A stretch of DNA of 64,000 nt from Pseudomonas japonica (GTDB lineage Bacteria > Pseudomonadota > Gammaproteobacteria > Pseudomonadales > Pseudomonadaceae): positions 186,001-250,000 of the forward strand of contig NZ_JAAMQU010000008.1 of NCBI RefSeq assembly GCF_013522925.1. The letters are read 5' to 3'. Position numbers and translations under genes: made by a program. Positions within the stretch are counted from its first letter, which is position 1; every line of letters begins with the position of its first letter. Positions 17,621-26,748 of the stretch are shown here, in pieces. Below the pieces are notes generated by a model, which made no database searches, had not been told where the DNA came from, and worked only from the letters and a program-made list of their open reading frames with translations.

Positions 17621-18847
17621 ATGGCCGTGAAAGCAGTAAAGCCAATCAAGCCGTCCGTATTCAGCTGGCAGGGTGTCGACCGCAAGGGTGCGAAGGTCAG
17701 TGGGCAAATGTCTGCGGCCAGCGTCGCGCTGGTAAAAGCACAACTGCGGCGCCAAGGCATCAACCCTGGCAAGGTTAAAAAACAAGCGACGTCACTGTTC
17801 GGCAAAGGGAAGAAGATCAAGCCGCTGGACATCGCCTTCTTTACTCGCCAAATGGCGACGATGATGCGAGCCGGCGTGCCCATGCTGCAGTCCTTCGACA
17901 TCATCATCGAGGGGGTGGATAACCCCAATATGAAGAAGCTGGTCGACGAACTGAAGCAGGAAGTTGCAGCAGGTAACAGTTTCGCCAACTCTCTGCGGCG
18001 CAAACCTGAATACTTCGACGACCTGTATTGCAACCTGGTAAATGCCGGCGAACAGGCCGGTGCGCTGGAAACGCTGCTGGACCGGGTGGCGACCTACAAG
18101 GAAAAGACCGAGGCCTTGAAGGCCAAGATCAAGAAAGCGATGACCTACCCTATCGCCGTGCTGGTAGTTGCCTGTGTGGTTTCGGCGATCCTGCTGATCA
18201 AGGTGGTTCCGCAGTTTAAAAGTGTATTTGAAGGGTTCGGCGCCGAACTCCCGGCGTTTACGCAGATGGTCATCAACCTTTCCGAGGCCTTGCAGGCGTG
18301 GTGGTATATCGTCCTGGCGGGTATCGTCGGGGTGATATACGTGTTCCGCCGTTTGCATAAAACCAATCAGCGGTTCCGCGATGGTGTGGACAAGTTCCTT
18401 TTGAAGATCCCAATCGTGGGCGGCATTCTCTACAAATCGTCAGTGGCCCGCTTCGCCCGCACCCTATCAACTACGTTCGCAGCCGGCGTACCCTTGGTTG
18501 AAGCACTAGATTCTGTCGCAGGTGCCACGGGCAACGTGGTGTTCAAGCGCGCGGTTTATCAAATCCGCCAGGATGTTTCCACGGGCATGCAACTCAATGT
18601 CTCGATGCGAAACACCGGAGCGTTCCCCAGCATGGCAATCCAGATGACGTCTATCGGTGAAGAGTCTGGCGCGCTGGACGGCATGCTGGATAAGGTTGCC
18701 AGTTATTTCGAAGGCGAGGTGGATAACGCCGTCGACAACCTCACCACCCTCATGGAACCCATGATCATGGCTGTACTCGGCGTACTCGTCGGCGGGCTGG
18801 TTGTGGCCATGTACCTTCCCATCTTCCAGCTCGGTTCTGTCGTTTAA
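17621..18847 (+). CDS. pilC: Type IV pilus inner-membrane platform protein PilC
   Basis: A 408-residue polytopic protein with the duplicated GspF domain typical of the platform that couples PilB to the pilus. The first repeat runs about 75-195 (FFTRQMATMMRAGVPMLQSF) and the second about 275-400 (ARFARTLSTTFAAGVPLVEA). Hydrophobic segments lie near 175-195, 225-245 and 380-402. The length equals P. aeruginosa PilC (about 406). It is the middle gene of pilBCD, with no gap before pilD. Confidence 0.96.
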   Translation: MAVKAVKPIKPSVFSWQGVDRKGAKVSGQMSAASVALVKAQLRRQGINPGKVKKQATSLFGKGKKIKPLDIAFFTRQMATMMRAGVPMLQSFDIIIEGVDNPNMKKLVDELKQEVAAGNSFANSLRRKPEYFDDLYCNLVNAGEQAGALETLLDRVATYKEKTEALKAKIKKAMTYPIAVLVVACVVSAILLIKVVPQFKSVFEGFGAELPAFTQMVINLSEALQAWWYIVLAGIVGVIYVFRRLHKTNQRFRDGVDKFLLKIPIVGGILYKSSVARFARTLSTTFAAGVPLVEALDSVAGATGNVVFKRAVYQIRQDVSTGMQLNVSMRNTGAFPSMAIQMTSIGEESGALDGMLDKVASYFEGEVDNAVDNLTTLMEPMIMAVLGVLVGGLVVAMYLPIFQLGSVV

Positions 18848-19723
18848 ATGCCTGTTTTCGACCTTCTGGCCAGCTCACCGCTGGCCACCTCCCTCTGCGC
18901 GTTGTTGTTGGGCCTGTCGGTGGGCAGCTTCCTCAATGTGGTGATTCATCGCTTGCCCATCATGATGAACGCCGACTGGCGCAAGCAGGCCCGGGAATAC
19001 CTCAAGCTTGAAGAGGAAACCCCGGGGCCTGTGTATAACCTGATGGTGCCACGCTCGGCCTGCCCGCAGTGTGGCCATCGCATCAGCGCTGTGGAAAACA
19101 TCCCCATCGTGAGCTACCTCTGGCTGCGCGGGCGATGCGCCGGCTGCCAGGCACACATCCCACGCCGTTACCCGCTGGTAGAGCTGGCGTGCGGGCTGTT
19201 GTCCGGCTTTATCGCCTGGCACTTCGGCGCTACCTGGCAGGCGGCGGCCATGTTGCTGCTCACCTGGGGCTTGCTGGCGATGAGCATGATCGACGTGGAT
19301 CACCAGCTGCTGCCTGATACCTTGGTGCTGCCGTTGTTGTGGCTGGGCTTGATCGTGAATGCCCTTGGGCTGTTCGTGCCGCTGACGGATGCGCTGTGGG
19401 GCGCCGTGGCAGGCTACCTCAGCCTGTGGCTAGTGTTCTGGATATTCCGCCTGCTTACCGGCAAGGAAGGCATGGGCTACGGGGACTTCAAGCTGCTGTC
19501 GCTGATTGGCGCCTGGGGTGGCTGGCAAGTGCTGCCGCTGACCATACTGCTCTCCAGTGCGGTGGGCGCCGTGCTGGGCACGCTCATGCTGCGCGCCCGG
19601 GGTGCCAGCCATGCCACGCCCATTCCTTTCGGGCCCTACCTGGCGGTTGCCGGCTGGATCGCGCTGATCTGGGGTGATGAAATAACCACGTCCTATCTAC
19701 AGTTCGCGGGGTTCGGCCAATGA
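18848..19723 (+). CDS. pilD: Type IV prepilin peptidase / N-methyltransferase PilD
   Basis: A 291-residue inner-membrane aspartic protease that cleaves and N-methylates all prepilins and type II pseudopilins. Two CxxC pairs (CPQCGHRI and CAGCQAHI, about residues 75-100) form the zinc site. The catalytic Asp residues are in [11 protein letters not shown] (about 150) and [11 protein letters not shown] (about 215). The start codon directly follows the pilC stop and the stop overlaps coaE by 4 bases. It would process every pilin and pseudopilin encoded in this window. Confidence 0.96.
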   Translation: MPVFDLLASSPLATSLCALLLGLSVGSFLNVVIHRLPIMMNADWRKQAREYLKLEEETPGPVYNLMVPRSACPQCGHRISAVENIPIVSYLWLRGRCAGCQAHIPRRYPLVELACGLLSGFIAWHFGATWQAAAMLLLTWGLLAMSMIDVDHQLLPDTLVLPLLWLGLIVNALGLFVPLTDALWGAVAGYLSLWLVFWIFRLLTGKEGMGYGDFKLLSLIGAWGGWQVLPLTILLSSAVGAVLGTLMLRARGASHATPIPFGPYLAVAGWIALIWGDEITTSYLQFAGFGQ

Positions 19724-20343
19724 GCGCAAGCAAATCGCACCCTTGGGTACTGGGCCTTACCGGCGGCATTGGCAGCGGCAAGAGCGCGGCGGCGGACCGC
19801 TTCGCCCAGCTGGGGCTGGAAGTGGTAGACGCCGATCAGGCCTCGCGCTGGGTGGTAGAACCCGGCCGGCCGGCGCTGGCGGCGTTGGCGGAGCACTTTG
19901 GCGAGGGCATTCTGCAGGCGGACGGCACCTTGCACCGCGCCGAGCTGCGCAAGCGCATCTTCGAAAGCACCGACGAGCGCCTGTGGGTAGAAAAGCTGCT
20001 GCACCCCTTGATTGCCACGGAAATAGCCGAGCGCCTGCAGGCGGCGAAGTCGCCGTATGCTGTATTTGTTTCGCCATTGATGATCGAGTCGGGGCAGTAC
20101 CGCCTGGCCAACCGCCTGCTGGTGATCGACGCCCCGCGGGAGCTTCAGGTGGAACGAACGTTACGTCGGGACGGCAGCAGCCAGGCACAGATCGACGCCA
20201 TACTGGCCGCGCAGGCTACCCGGGAGGATCGACGGGCCTTGGCCGATGATGTGATCGTCAACGACAATACCCTCGAATACCTCCAGGCGGAGGTAGACCG
20301 CCTGCACCTTGTTTACTTGCCTTTAGCTGGAATGCATTCATGA
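19720..20343 (+). CDS. coaE: Dephospho-CoA kinase
   Basis: A 207-residue P-loop kinase catalysing the last step of coenzyme A synthesis (3'-phosphorylation of dephospho-CoA). Walker A is [11 protein letters not shown] (about residues 10-20); VVDADQASR follows, then PLMIESG and the lid region [18 protein letters not shown]. It overlaps pilD upstream and yacG downstream by 4 bases each (ATGA), giving tight translational coupling. The pilD-coaE-yacG order is conserved in gammaproteobacteria. Confidence 0.96.
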   Translation: MSASKSHPWVLGLTGGIGSGKSAAADRFAQLGLEVVDADQASRWVVEPGRPALAALAEHFGEGILQADGTLHRAELRKRIFESTDERLWVEKLLHPLIATEIAERLQAAKSPYAVFVSPLMIESGQYRLANRLLVIDAPRELQVERTLRRDGSSQAQIDAILAAQATREDRRALADDVIVNDNTLEYLQAEVDRLHLVYLPLAGMHS

Positions 20344-20543
20344 CCCAACCCACCCTCGTCAACTGCCCCACCTGTGGGGCCCCTGTGGAATGGAGCAGTG
20401 CCTCCCCCAACCGGCCCTTCTGTTCGGACCGCTGCAAGCTGATCGACCTGGGCGCCTGGGCGTCCGAAGAGCACAAGATTGCCGGCCGCGAAGAATCCGA
20501 GGATGAGCTGTTTTCCGGCGATTTGCCGCCCAGCCATCACTAA
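20340..20543 (+). CDS. yacG: DNA gyrase inhibitor YacG (zinc protein)
   Basis: A 67-residue zinc-ribbon protein that binds GyrB and inhibits gyrase in E. coli. The four Zn ligands are in [11 protein letters not shown] (Cys-x2-Cys) and [13 protein letters not shown] (Cys-x3-Cys), followed by the conserved acidic WASEEHKI. It overlaps the coaE stop by 4 bases. Confidence 0.95.
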   Translation: MTQPTLVNCPTCGAPVEWSSASPNRPFCSDRCKLIDLGAWASEEHKIAGREESEDELFSGDLPPSHH

Positions 20544-20616
20544 GCCTGCTGTTCAGGGCTTGTCGTCCTTCGCCATGGCTGTTACGAATAGCCCAAGCCG
20601 CACATGAGGCAAGGCC

Positions 20617-21246
20617 ATGGACGATTCCGACTACCTGCGCCTGTTGACCACCCAGGCCGAAGAAGCGAACGCGCTGCTCTCCAATGCGCGCAAGTGGGAG
20701 CGCGAGCGCTGGGTGTGCCAGCGGCTACTGCAGGGCCTGAATATCGCCTACAGCACGGAGGAGTTCCTGCCGGTAGGCCAGGAGCCGCCGGACGTGCTGT
20801 TTCGGGATGCCAACTTCGAAGTGTTCTTTGTGCTGGACGAAGGCCGCCGCCTCAATGATGAGTGGCGCGAAGAGTTGCAACGCCGGCGCAGCGCCTTCTC
20901 CCTCAGCCAGCTGGTGCGGCGCGAGGCCAGGCCCAAACGCATCCGCGCCCCGGAGCTGCTGACGCGGCTGGGGCCCACCTTGCGCAAGAAAGCCCACAAC
21001 TACCTGGAACGCGGCCTGGACCTGGGCGAGCTGGACATGATCGCCTTCGCCAGCCTCAAGCGCGACGTGCTCAACCTCAACAGCCATTTCCCCCCACCCA
21101 CGGAGTACCTGCGCCAGGGCTGGCGGTCGTTGTCGCTGGTGGGGCCCAACTTTGCGCGGGTGCTGTTCGCCCACCCGGATGCGCCCGACTTTCTGCGGGC
21201 GAACCTGGGCCGAAGCATTCTGTTCGACGTGGGGATAACCCTGTGA
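20617..21246 (+). CDS. DUF1780 family protein
   Basis: A 209-residue soluble protein of the DUF1780 family, nearly confined to Pseudomonas and relatives (P. aeruginosa PA4531 neighbourhood). The N-terminal half (YLRLLTTQAEEANALLSNAR, then GLNIAYSTEEFLPVGQEPPD) resembles a small nuclease-like fold by its PPDVLFRDANFEVFFVLDEG strand pattern, but catalytic residues cannot be assigned. The second half is basic and helical. No function is known to me. It follows yacG by 73 bases, as in other Pseudomonas. Confidence 0.82.
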   Translation: MDDSDYLRLLTTQAEEANALLSNARKWERERWVCQRLLQGLNIAYSTEEFLPVGQEPPDVLFRDANFEVFFVLDEGRRLNDEWREELQRRRSAFSLSQLVRREARPKRIRAPELLTRLGPTLRKKAHNYLERGLDLGELDMIAFASLKRDVLNLNSHFPPPTEYLRQGWRSLSLVGPNFARVLFAHPDAPDFLRANLGRSILFDVGITL

Positions 21247-21548
21247 CAACCGCGCCCATGGCGCCGCGCCCGGGACAGTGTTAAAACTAGCGCATTGCGT
21301 ACACCTGCCGGCCTGTCGAATGCCCGCCCTTCGCCTTACCGCACCGCTGCCCTCCTCTTCCAGCCCTGGAAAAATGCCAGCTCGCTGCGTGCAACATTTT
21401 GCCCGGCGCCGCGGTCTATTCGCGCAACCTGAACACTGCCTTCGCCTGGATGGGCGCTCGAAGCTGCCTTGCGCTCGCCCCGTCCAGTCGCCCTCGCCGC
21501 CCATTGCGGCCAGGGAGCACGGATTTTTCAACCTTACGAGATACCTCC
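21247..21548. other. Leader region of ndh; no gene seen
   Basis: A 302-base gap. The in-frame extension of ndh upstream of 21549 (50 codons from 21399) does not look like protein. No clear promoter, repeat or RNA element was recognised. The region likely carries the ndh promoter. Confidence 0.4.
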
Positions 21549-22847
21549 ATGAAACATCGCATCGTGATCGTTGGCGGCGGCGCCGGCGGCCTGGAACTGG
21601 CGACCCGCCTGGGTAAAACCCTGGGTAAACGCGGCAAGGCCAGCGTTACCCTGGTAGACGCTAGCCTGACCCACATCTGGAAACCCCTGCTGCACGAAGT
21701 GGCGGCGGGCTCCTTGAACTCGTCCGGCGACGAGCTCAATTACCTCGCCCAGGCCAAGTGGAACCACTTCGAGTTCCAGCTGGGCCGTATGAGTGGGCTG
21801 GACCGCGCCAACCAGCGGATCACCCTGGCCGCTACGCTGGACGACAGCGGCACCGAACTGGTACCGGAGCGGGAACTGGCCTACGACACGCTGGTGATCG
21901 CCGTGGGCAGCACCACCAACGATTTCGGCACCAAGGGCGCGGCCGAGCATTGCCTGTTCCTGGACACCCGCAAGCAGGCCGAGCGCTTCCACCAGCAGTT
22001 GCTGAACGCCTACCTGCGCGCCCACGCGCAGGAGGACTCGCACCAGGAAGAGATCACCGTGGCCATCGTCGGCGCCGGCGCAACTGGGGTAGAGCTGGCC
22101 GCGGAACTGCACCACGCGGCCCACGAGCTGGCCGCCTATGGCCTGGGCCGTATTCGCCCGGAAAACATGCGCATCACGGTCATCGAGGCAGGCCCGCGGG
22201 TATTGCCTGCCTTGCCTGAGCGGATCAGCACGCCGGTACACCGCACCCTGGAAAAACTGGGCGTAACGGTACTCACCGGTGCCGCCGTAAGCGAGGTGAC
22301 CGCCGACAGCCTGCACACCACCGACGGCAAGGTGATTCCGGCACGGTTGAAGGTGTGGGCGGCAGGCATTCGTGCTCCGGCCTTCCTGGAAAGCCTCGGC
22401 GGCCTGGAAACCAACCGCATCAACCAGTTGCAGGTGCGCCCTACCCTGCAAACCACCTTGGATGACAACATCTTTGCCTTCGGTGACTGCGCCGCCTGCC
22501 CGCAGCCCGGCAGCGACCGCAACGTGCCGCCACGGGCCCAGGCCGCGCACCAGCAAGCCTCGCTGCTGGTGAAGTCACTCAAGGCTCGGCTCGAAGGCGG
22601 CACACTGCCCGAATACCGCTACACCGACTACGGTTCGCTCATTTCCCTCAGCCGCTTCTCGGCAGTGGGCAACCTGATGGGCAACCTTACCGGCAGCGTG
22701 ATGCTGGAAGGCTGGCTGGCGCGGATGTTCTACGTGTCGCTGTACCGCATGCACCAGATGGCGCTGTATGGCCCGTTCCGTACCGCCATGTCCATGCTGG
22801 GCAGCCGCCTGGGGCGCGGCACCGAACCACGGCTAAAGCTGCACTGA
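21549..22847 (+). CDS. ndh: Type II NADH dehydrogenase (NADH:quinone oxidoreductase)
   Basis: A 432-residue single-subunit flavoprotein that passes electrons from NADH to quinone without proton pumping. The first dinucleotide fold is IVIVGGGAGGLELATRLG (FAD, residues 4-21), the second is VAIVGAGATGVELAAEL (NADH, about 170-186), and FAFGDCAACPQ is the C-terminal FAD contact. The C-terminal amphipathic and hydrophobic part (about 380-420) should anchor it to the inner membrane. ATG 21549 was chosen because the Rossmann fold begins at residue 4. Confidence 0.93.
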   Translation: MKHRIVIVGGGAGGLELATRLGKTLGKRGKASVTLVDASLTHIWKPLLHEVAAGSLNSSGDELNYLAQAKWNHFEFQLGRMSGLDRANQRITLAATLDDSGTELVPERELAYDTLVIAVGSTTNDFGTKGAAEHCLFLDTRKQAERFHQQLLNAYLRAHAQEDSHQEEITVAIVGAGATGVELAAELHHAAHELAAYGLGRIRPENMRITVIEAGPRVLPALPERISTPVHRTLEKLGVTVLTGAAVSEVTADSLHTTDGKVIPARLKVWAAGIRAPAFLESLGGLETNRINQLQVRPTLQTTLDDNIFAFGDCAACPQPGSDRNVPPRAQAAHQQASLLVKSLKARLEGGTLPEYRYTDYGSLISLSRFSAVGNLMGNLTGSVMLEGWLARMFYVSLYRMHQMALYGPFRTAMSMLGSRLGRGTEPRLKLH

Positions 22848-22869
22848 GATGTAGCAGGCCTTTAACTCT

Positions 22870-23005
22870 GTGGGAGCAGGGCGGAGCCGAAGGCGGAGCT
22901 CGCGAATAAGGCCCTTGAGAAAACGGCTCAAGACAGTTGCTTCCTACAAGGTCCGCTGTGGCACTGGGAACAACTCTGTTCCATGAGAGCCGGCCTCGCC
23001 GGCTC
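22870..23005. repeat. REP-like element and GAGCCGGC hairpin downstream of ndh
   Basis: The gap 22848-23103 contains TGTGGGAGCAGGGCGGAGCC...CTCGCGAA (about 22870-22905), a degenerate Pseudomonas REP sequence. Next come TCCTACAAGGTCCGCTGT and TTCCATGAGAG, words that recur in the same order at 51746-51798. An 8-bp perfect hairpin GAGCCGGC-CTC-GCCGGCTC (22987-23005) could end ndh transcription, though no T-run follows. Confidence 0.6.
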
Positions 23006-23040
23006 CTAATGCTTCGAGATATCCACTGGAAAAATGCCGC

Positions 23041-23069
23041 TTGCCATACCTGTATATACAGGTTTAGAT
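23041..23069 (+). promoter_or_regulatory. hutH promoter with HutC-like palindrome in the spacer
   Basis: CCTGTATATACAGG (23049-23062) is a perfect 14-bp palindrome with the TGTATATACA core of HutC/GntR-family hut operators in pseudomonads. It fills the spacer between a TTGCCA (-35, 23041-23046) and a weak -10-like TTAGAT (23064-23069), so a bound repressor would block RNA polymerase. HutC itself is not encoded in the window. Confidence 0.68.
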
Positions 23070-23103
23070 AACAGGCATTGCCCACGTACCAGGATACTTC
23101 TCC

Positions 23104-24636
23104 ATGCCTGCGCCCCTGACCATCCAGCCCGGCTCGTTCGACCTTGCTCAACTGCGTGACATCTACCATTCCCGGGTGCCTTTCGAGCTTGATCCGGGCG
23201 CCCGGGCAACCGTGGACGAAGCGGCGGCGACGGTTACCCGGATCATCGCCAGCAAGCGTACGGTGTATGGCATCAATACAGGTTTCGGGCTGCTGGCGCG
23301 TACTTCTATCCCGGAAGAATCCCTGACCAAGCTGCAGCGCAACCTGCTGCTCAGCCATTGCACCGGGACCGGCCCGCTGCTGGATGATGCGACCGTTGGC
23401 CTGATACTGGCGTTGAAGGTCGCTTCGCTGGCGCGGGGCTTTTCGGGCGTGCGCTGGCAGGTGATCGAAGGGCTGAGCGCACTCTATAACGCGCAGGTTT
23501 ACCCCTGCGTGCCGTCGCAAGGCTCGGTAGGTGCTTCGGGGGACCTTGCTCCGTTGGCGCACCTGGCCGCCGTGCTGATCGGCGTGGGCCGGGTACGGCA
23601 TGAAGGCCGTGAAATGGAGGCCACCGAAGGCCTGGCCATTGCCGGCCTGCAACCGCTGGAGCTTGGCCCCAAGGAAGGCCTGGCCCTGATCAATGGAACA
23701 CAAGTTTCCACGGCACTGGCACTGCGTGGCTTGTTCGCGGCCGAGCGGCTGTTCAGCGCAGCGGTGGTGGCCGGGAGCCTCACGGTTGAAGCGCTCCGCG
23801 GTTCGGACGTACCGTTCGACCCACGCATCCAGGCCGTGCGCGGCCAGCCGGGGCAGATCGACGTGGCCGCCTTCTACCGCGAATTGCTGGCGAGCAGCGA
23901 AATTCGAGAGTCTCATCGGGATTGCCCGCGCGTGCAGGATCCGTACTCGTTGCGCTGTCAGCCACAGGTGATGGGCGCTTGCCTGGACCACATGCGCTTC
24001 GCCGCAAGCGTATTCCTGCGCGAAGCAAACGCCGTGTCCGATAACCCGCTGGTGTTCAGCGCAGACGGCGATGTGCTGTCGGGCGGTAACTTCCACGCCG
24101 AGCCCGTAGCCATGGCGGCGGACGTTCTGGCGCTGGCCATCTCGGAGATCGGCGCACTGTCGGAGCGCCGCACTGCTCAGCTGGTAGACCCTGCACTCTC
24201 CGGGTTGCCCGCTTTCCTGGTGAAAGAAGGCGGCCTGAATTCCGGCTTCATGATCGCTCAGGTGACCGCTGCGGCGCTGGCGTCGGAGAACAAGACCCTG
24301 GCTCACCCGGCCTCGGTGGACAGCCTGCCTACCTCCGCGAACCAGGAAGACCACGTGTCCATGGCCACCTTCGCCGCCCGCCGATTGCAGGACATGGCCG
24401 GCAATAGCAGCGCGGTGGTGGCCATCGAGCTGCTTGGCGCAGCCCAAGGCATCGACCTGCTGGCACCGCTGAAAACCTCGCCCCAGCTAGCGGCCGTGAT
24501 GGAGTTGATCCGCTCGAAAGTCGATCACTACCACGAAGACCGCTACTTCGCTCCCGACATCGCCTGCGCTCGTGCCTGGGTGGAAGGGGGCGCCTTCGAG
24601 GCGTGGATGCCGGTGGCGCGGTTGTATAACGCCTGA
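23104..24636 (+). CDS. hutH: Histidine ammonia-lyase
   Basis: A 510-residue enzyme that deaminates L-histidine to urocanate. The Ala-Ser-Gly triad that cyclises to the MIO electrophile is in [16 protein letters not shown] (about residues 140-155). Other lyase-family blocks are [12 protein letters not shown] (near 55), [26 protein letters not shown] and [20 protein letters not shown], and all look intact. It is alone: no hutU, hutI, hutG or hutC neighbours. A HutC-like palindrome precedes it and a decayed transporter converges on it. It may be a second copy beside a main hut operon elsewhere. Confidence 0.93.
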   Translation: MPAPLTIQPGSFDLAQLRDIYHSRVPFELDPGARATVDEAAATVTRIIASKRTVYGINTGFGLLARTSIPEESLTKLQRNLLLSHCTGTGPLLDDATVGLILALKVASLARGFSGVRWQVIEGLSALYNAQVYPCVPSQGSVGASGDLAPLAHLAAVLIGVGRVRHEGREMEATEGLAIAGLQPLELGPKEGLALINGTQVSTALALRGLFAAERLFSAAVVAGSLTVEALRGSDVPFDPRIQAVRGQPGQIDVAAFYRELLASSEIRESHRDCPRVQDPYSLRCQPQVMGACLDHMRFAASVFLREANAVSDNPLVFSADGDVLSGGNFHAEPVAMAADVLALAISEIGALSERRTAQLVDPALSGLPAFLVKEGGLNSGFMIAQVTAAALASENKTLAHPASVDSLPTSANQEDHVSMATFAARRLQDMAGNSSAVVAIELLGAAQGIDLLAPLKTSPQLAAVMELIRSKVDHYHEDRYFAPDIACARAWVEGGAFEAWMPVARLYNA

Positions 24637-24639
24637 CGC

Positions 24640-25488
24640 TTACCGGGCCGGCACGCGAACCGCCGCCGGCTCGGCCTTGCGTTCGCGACCGGTTGCCAAG
24701 CGCCCTGATATTTGCCCAGCAGCCAGGTTGCGATCAGCGGTGCCGTGCCGCCAGCCAGCGCGGCACCGAGCTGATAGCCGAGCGTGATGCCCGTATAGCG
24801 CACACGGGTGCTGAAGATTTCGGAAGACAAGGTACCCAATACCGCAGTGATCGGCTCCCACAGCAACCCGAGGGCGATGACCGTGGCCGTGGTGATGCCC
24901 CACACGCTACGGGTGTCGAGCAGCATGAAATACGGGTAGATGAAGGCGGCGCTCAGCACAATCCCCAGCGTATACACCGTGCGGCGGCCGAGCTTGTCGG
25001 ACAGCCAGCCCATCAGCGGAATCAACACGGAGGCGACCACCGCCGCGCACATCACCGCGTGCAGCGCATCCACCTTGCTGTAGCCAAGGTTGCCAGTGGC
25101 ATAGCTGACCACGAACGTCGAGAAGATATAGAACGGTGCGGCTTCCACCACCTTCAAGCCCGCCGCGATCAGCACTTCACGCCAGTGATTGCGCAGGGTT
25201 TCCACGATAGGCATTTTGGCCACATTGCCAGTAGCCTTCGCGGCTTCGAAATCCGGGGTTTCGCCGATGCCCGAGCGAATCCACAGGCCGAGAAACACCA
25301 GGCCCGCGCTCAGCAGGAACGGCACACGCCAGCCCCAGCTCAGAAAATCCTCCTCAGGCAGCGGCGCCCAGTGCGGCGGCGGTGCCGTAAAGAAAGTAGT
25401 CAAACCATTCGATCGAGCTGCCGGTAAGGCTGGCGATCAATGCACGCCTTCCGCCTGCAAGGGCGGCTGTCGAATTTGGCAAGGCCAT
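24640..25488 (-). pseudogene. MHS-family MFS transporter, two internal deletions
   Basis: Remnant of a metabolite:H+ symporter (ShiA/ProP-like MHS group). An intact start (ATG 25488, reading MALPNSTAALAGG then IASLTGSSIEWFDYFLYGTA) stops at a TGA at 25354. The body continues in another frame from about 25350 (FLSWGWRVPFLLSAGLVFLG ... MGWLSDKLGRRTVYTLGI ... FSTRVRYTGITLGYQLGAA). Roughly 140 family residues (helices 2-5) are missing at the junction. A second junction after GKYQGAWQPVA removes the last helix, and the true tail (ERKAEPAAVRVPAR, stop at 24640) follows in a further frame. It cannot make a functional carrier. The lost substrate was possibly histidine or urocanate, by neighbourhood only. 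Confidence 0.85.
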
Positions 25489-25819
25489 GGAGCACTCCGA
25501 CTGTTATTAGTAATACCCTAGGCGCAACCTATCCTCTTGATCCAGTTGCACCCGAGGGCGCCGATGGTATTCATCCGTTTGCAGGCCCTGCAATAGACTG
25601 GAACGATAGTCCTGAAAATATTTTTAAAACAAGTGCAATTTATGGGTTTATGCACTGTTGTAAACCGTTAATTCCCGATTTAAGCCTGCCACGCACCAAT
25701 TTAGCTCAGTAGAGCTGAATGGATTAAGCCGAAATTACCCCGAGCAACCGGGTTGCACCTTGTCGGTATTTACTTATAGGCTGATAAAAAATACGGCTAC
25801 AGGCCGCTGGAGATCAGCA
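25489..25819. other. AT-rich intergenic region
   Basis: About 330 bases visibly richer in A and T than the surroundings, between the decayed transporter and the proC-like gene. An open frame runs to 25712 on the plus strand, but has no ribosome site and no recognised family. A short perfect inverted repeat GCAACC-G-GGTTGC (25744-25756) lies about 64 bases before the proC-like start and could be an operator. GGAG at 25809-25812 is that gene's ribosome site. Confidence 0.45.
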
Positions 25820-26611
25820 ATGAACGTGTTGTTTTTGGGCTATGGCCGCATGGGTAGCGCGATGGGTGAAGCGTGGCTGGCAACCGGGCTGGCCAGTGAT
25901 GTGTACGCCGTCGACCCCAGCCTTCCTGCCAGCAAGCAGGCCATGGTTGTGAGCAGCGCAGCCGAGCTGGGCAACATTTCGGTCGACTGCATCATCCTGG
26001 CCGTCAAACCCGCCCTGGCCGGAAGTGTGCTAAGCACGCTGCCCAAGCACTTGCTCACCGGCTCGGTCATAGTATCGGTGGCTGCCGGGGTCACGCTGCC
26101 GACCCTGCGTAGCGCCGTAGGCAATAGCTGCGATCTGGTGCGGGCAATGCCCAATACGCCGGTATTGCTGGGCGCTGGTTGCACTGGGCTGTTTGCAGAG
26201 CCCGGGCTGCCGGAAGCGAAGCGTGCACTTGTGGGCGAGCTGTTCCAGGCGGTGGGCAGTGCTTGGTGGGTGGAGCATGAGCATCAGCTGGACGCCGTGA
26301 CCGCCCTGAGCGGCAGCGGCCCGGCGTATTACCACCTGTTCAGCGAAGCCTTGGCTGCGGCAGGCGTGGCCCTGGGCCTGGATGCGGAACTGGCCAAACG
26401 CCTGGCCGTGGATACGGCCTTCGGCGCGGCCACCCTGCAACGCCAGCCCGACGCGGACCTGGCTGCCCTGCGTCAGGCGGTTACCTCACCCAACGGCACT
26501 ACCGCTGCCGCCATTGACGTTTTCGAGGCCAACGGCGCGCTGCGCTCACTGGTTCAGCAGGCCGCTACCGCTGCCGCCGCACGTGCGCAGGCGCTATCAC
26601 GGGGCGAATGA
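25820..26611 (+). CDS. Pyrroline-5-carboxylate reductase family protein (ProC paralogue)
   Basis: A 263-residue NAD(P)-dependent reductase. The Rossmann motif FLGYGRMGSAMGEA is at residues 4-17; VRAMPNTPVLLGAGCTGLFA (about 108-127) and TALSGSGPAYYHLFSEALA (about 160-178) match P5C reductase, which makes L-proline. Pseudomonads usually carry the housekeeping proC near pilT and yggS, so this is probably an extra, divergent copy, perhaps acting on a related cyclic imino acid. ATG 25820 is chosen because the Rossmann fold starts at once and GGAG is 7 bases upstream. Confidence 0.82.
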   Translation: MNVLFLGYGRMGSAMGEAWLATGLASDVYAVDPSLPASKQAMVVSSAAELGNISVDCIILAVKPALAGSVLSTLPKHLLTGSVIVSVAAGVTLPTLRSAVGNSCDLVRAMPNTPVLLGAGCTGLFAEPGLPEAKRALVGELFQAVGSAWWVEHEHQLDAVTALSGSGPAYYHLFSEALAAAGVALGLDAELAKRLAVDTAFGAATLQRQPDADLAALRQAVTSPNGTTAAAIDVFEANGALRSLVQQAATAAAARAQALSRGE

Positions 26612-26748
26612 CCCACGTTCGGTGCGATAGCCGCGCCAATCGCCCGATTGGCGCGCGAAACCCTCGGACAAACCCACAGAAATCATTATTATCCCAAGGT
26701 GAAGAACGGTCAGTGGTGAGCGGGCCGAAATAGTCGATCGAGGGTGTC

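Noticed and set aside
22687..24447. 586-codon minus-strand open frame opposite hutH
   Set aside because: Antisense shadow of hutH and the ndh end; no domain.
25440..25712. 90-codon plus-strand open frame in the AT-rich gap
   Set aside because: Starts inside the decayed transporter, lacks a ribosome site and matches no family I know; it could be a gene remnant but cannot be supported.
25698..25725. tRNA D-arm-like AGCTCAGTAGAGCT in the AT-rich gap
   Set aside because: No anticodon arm, T-loop or acceptor stem around it; only a 5-bp hairpin.
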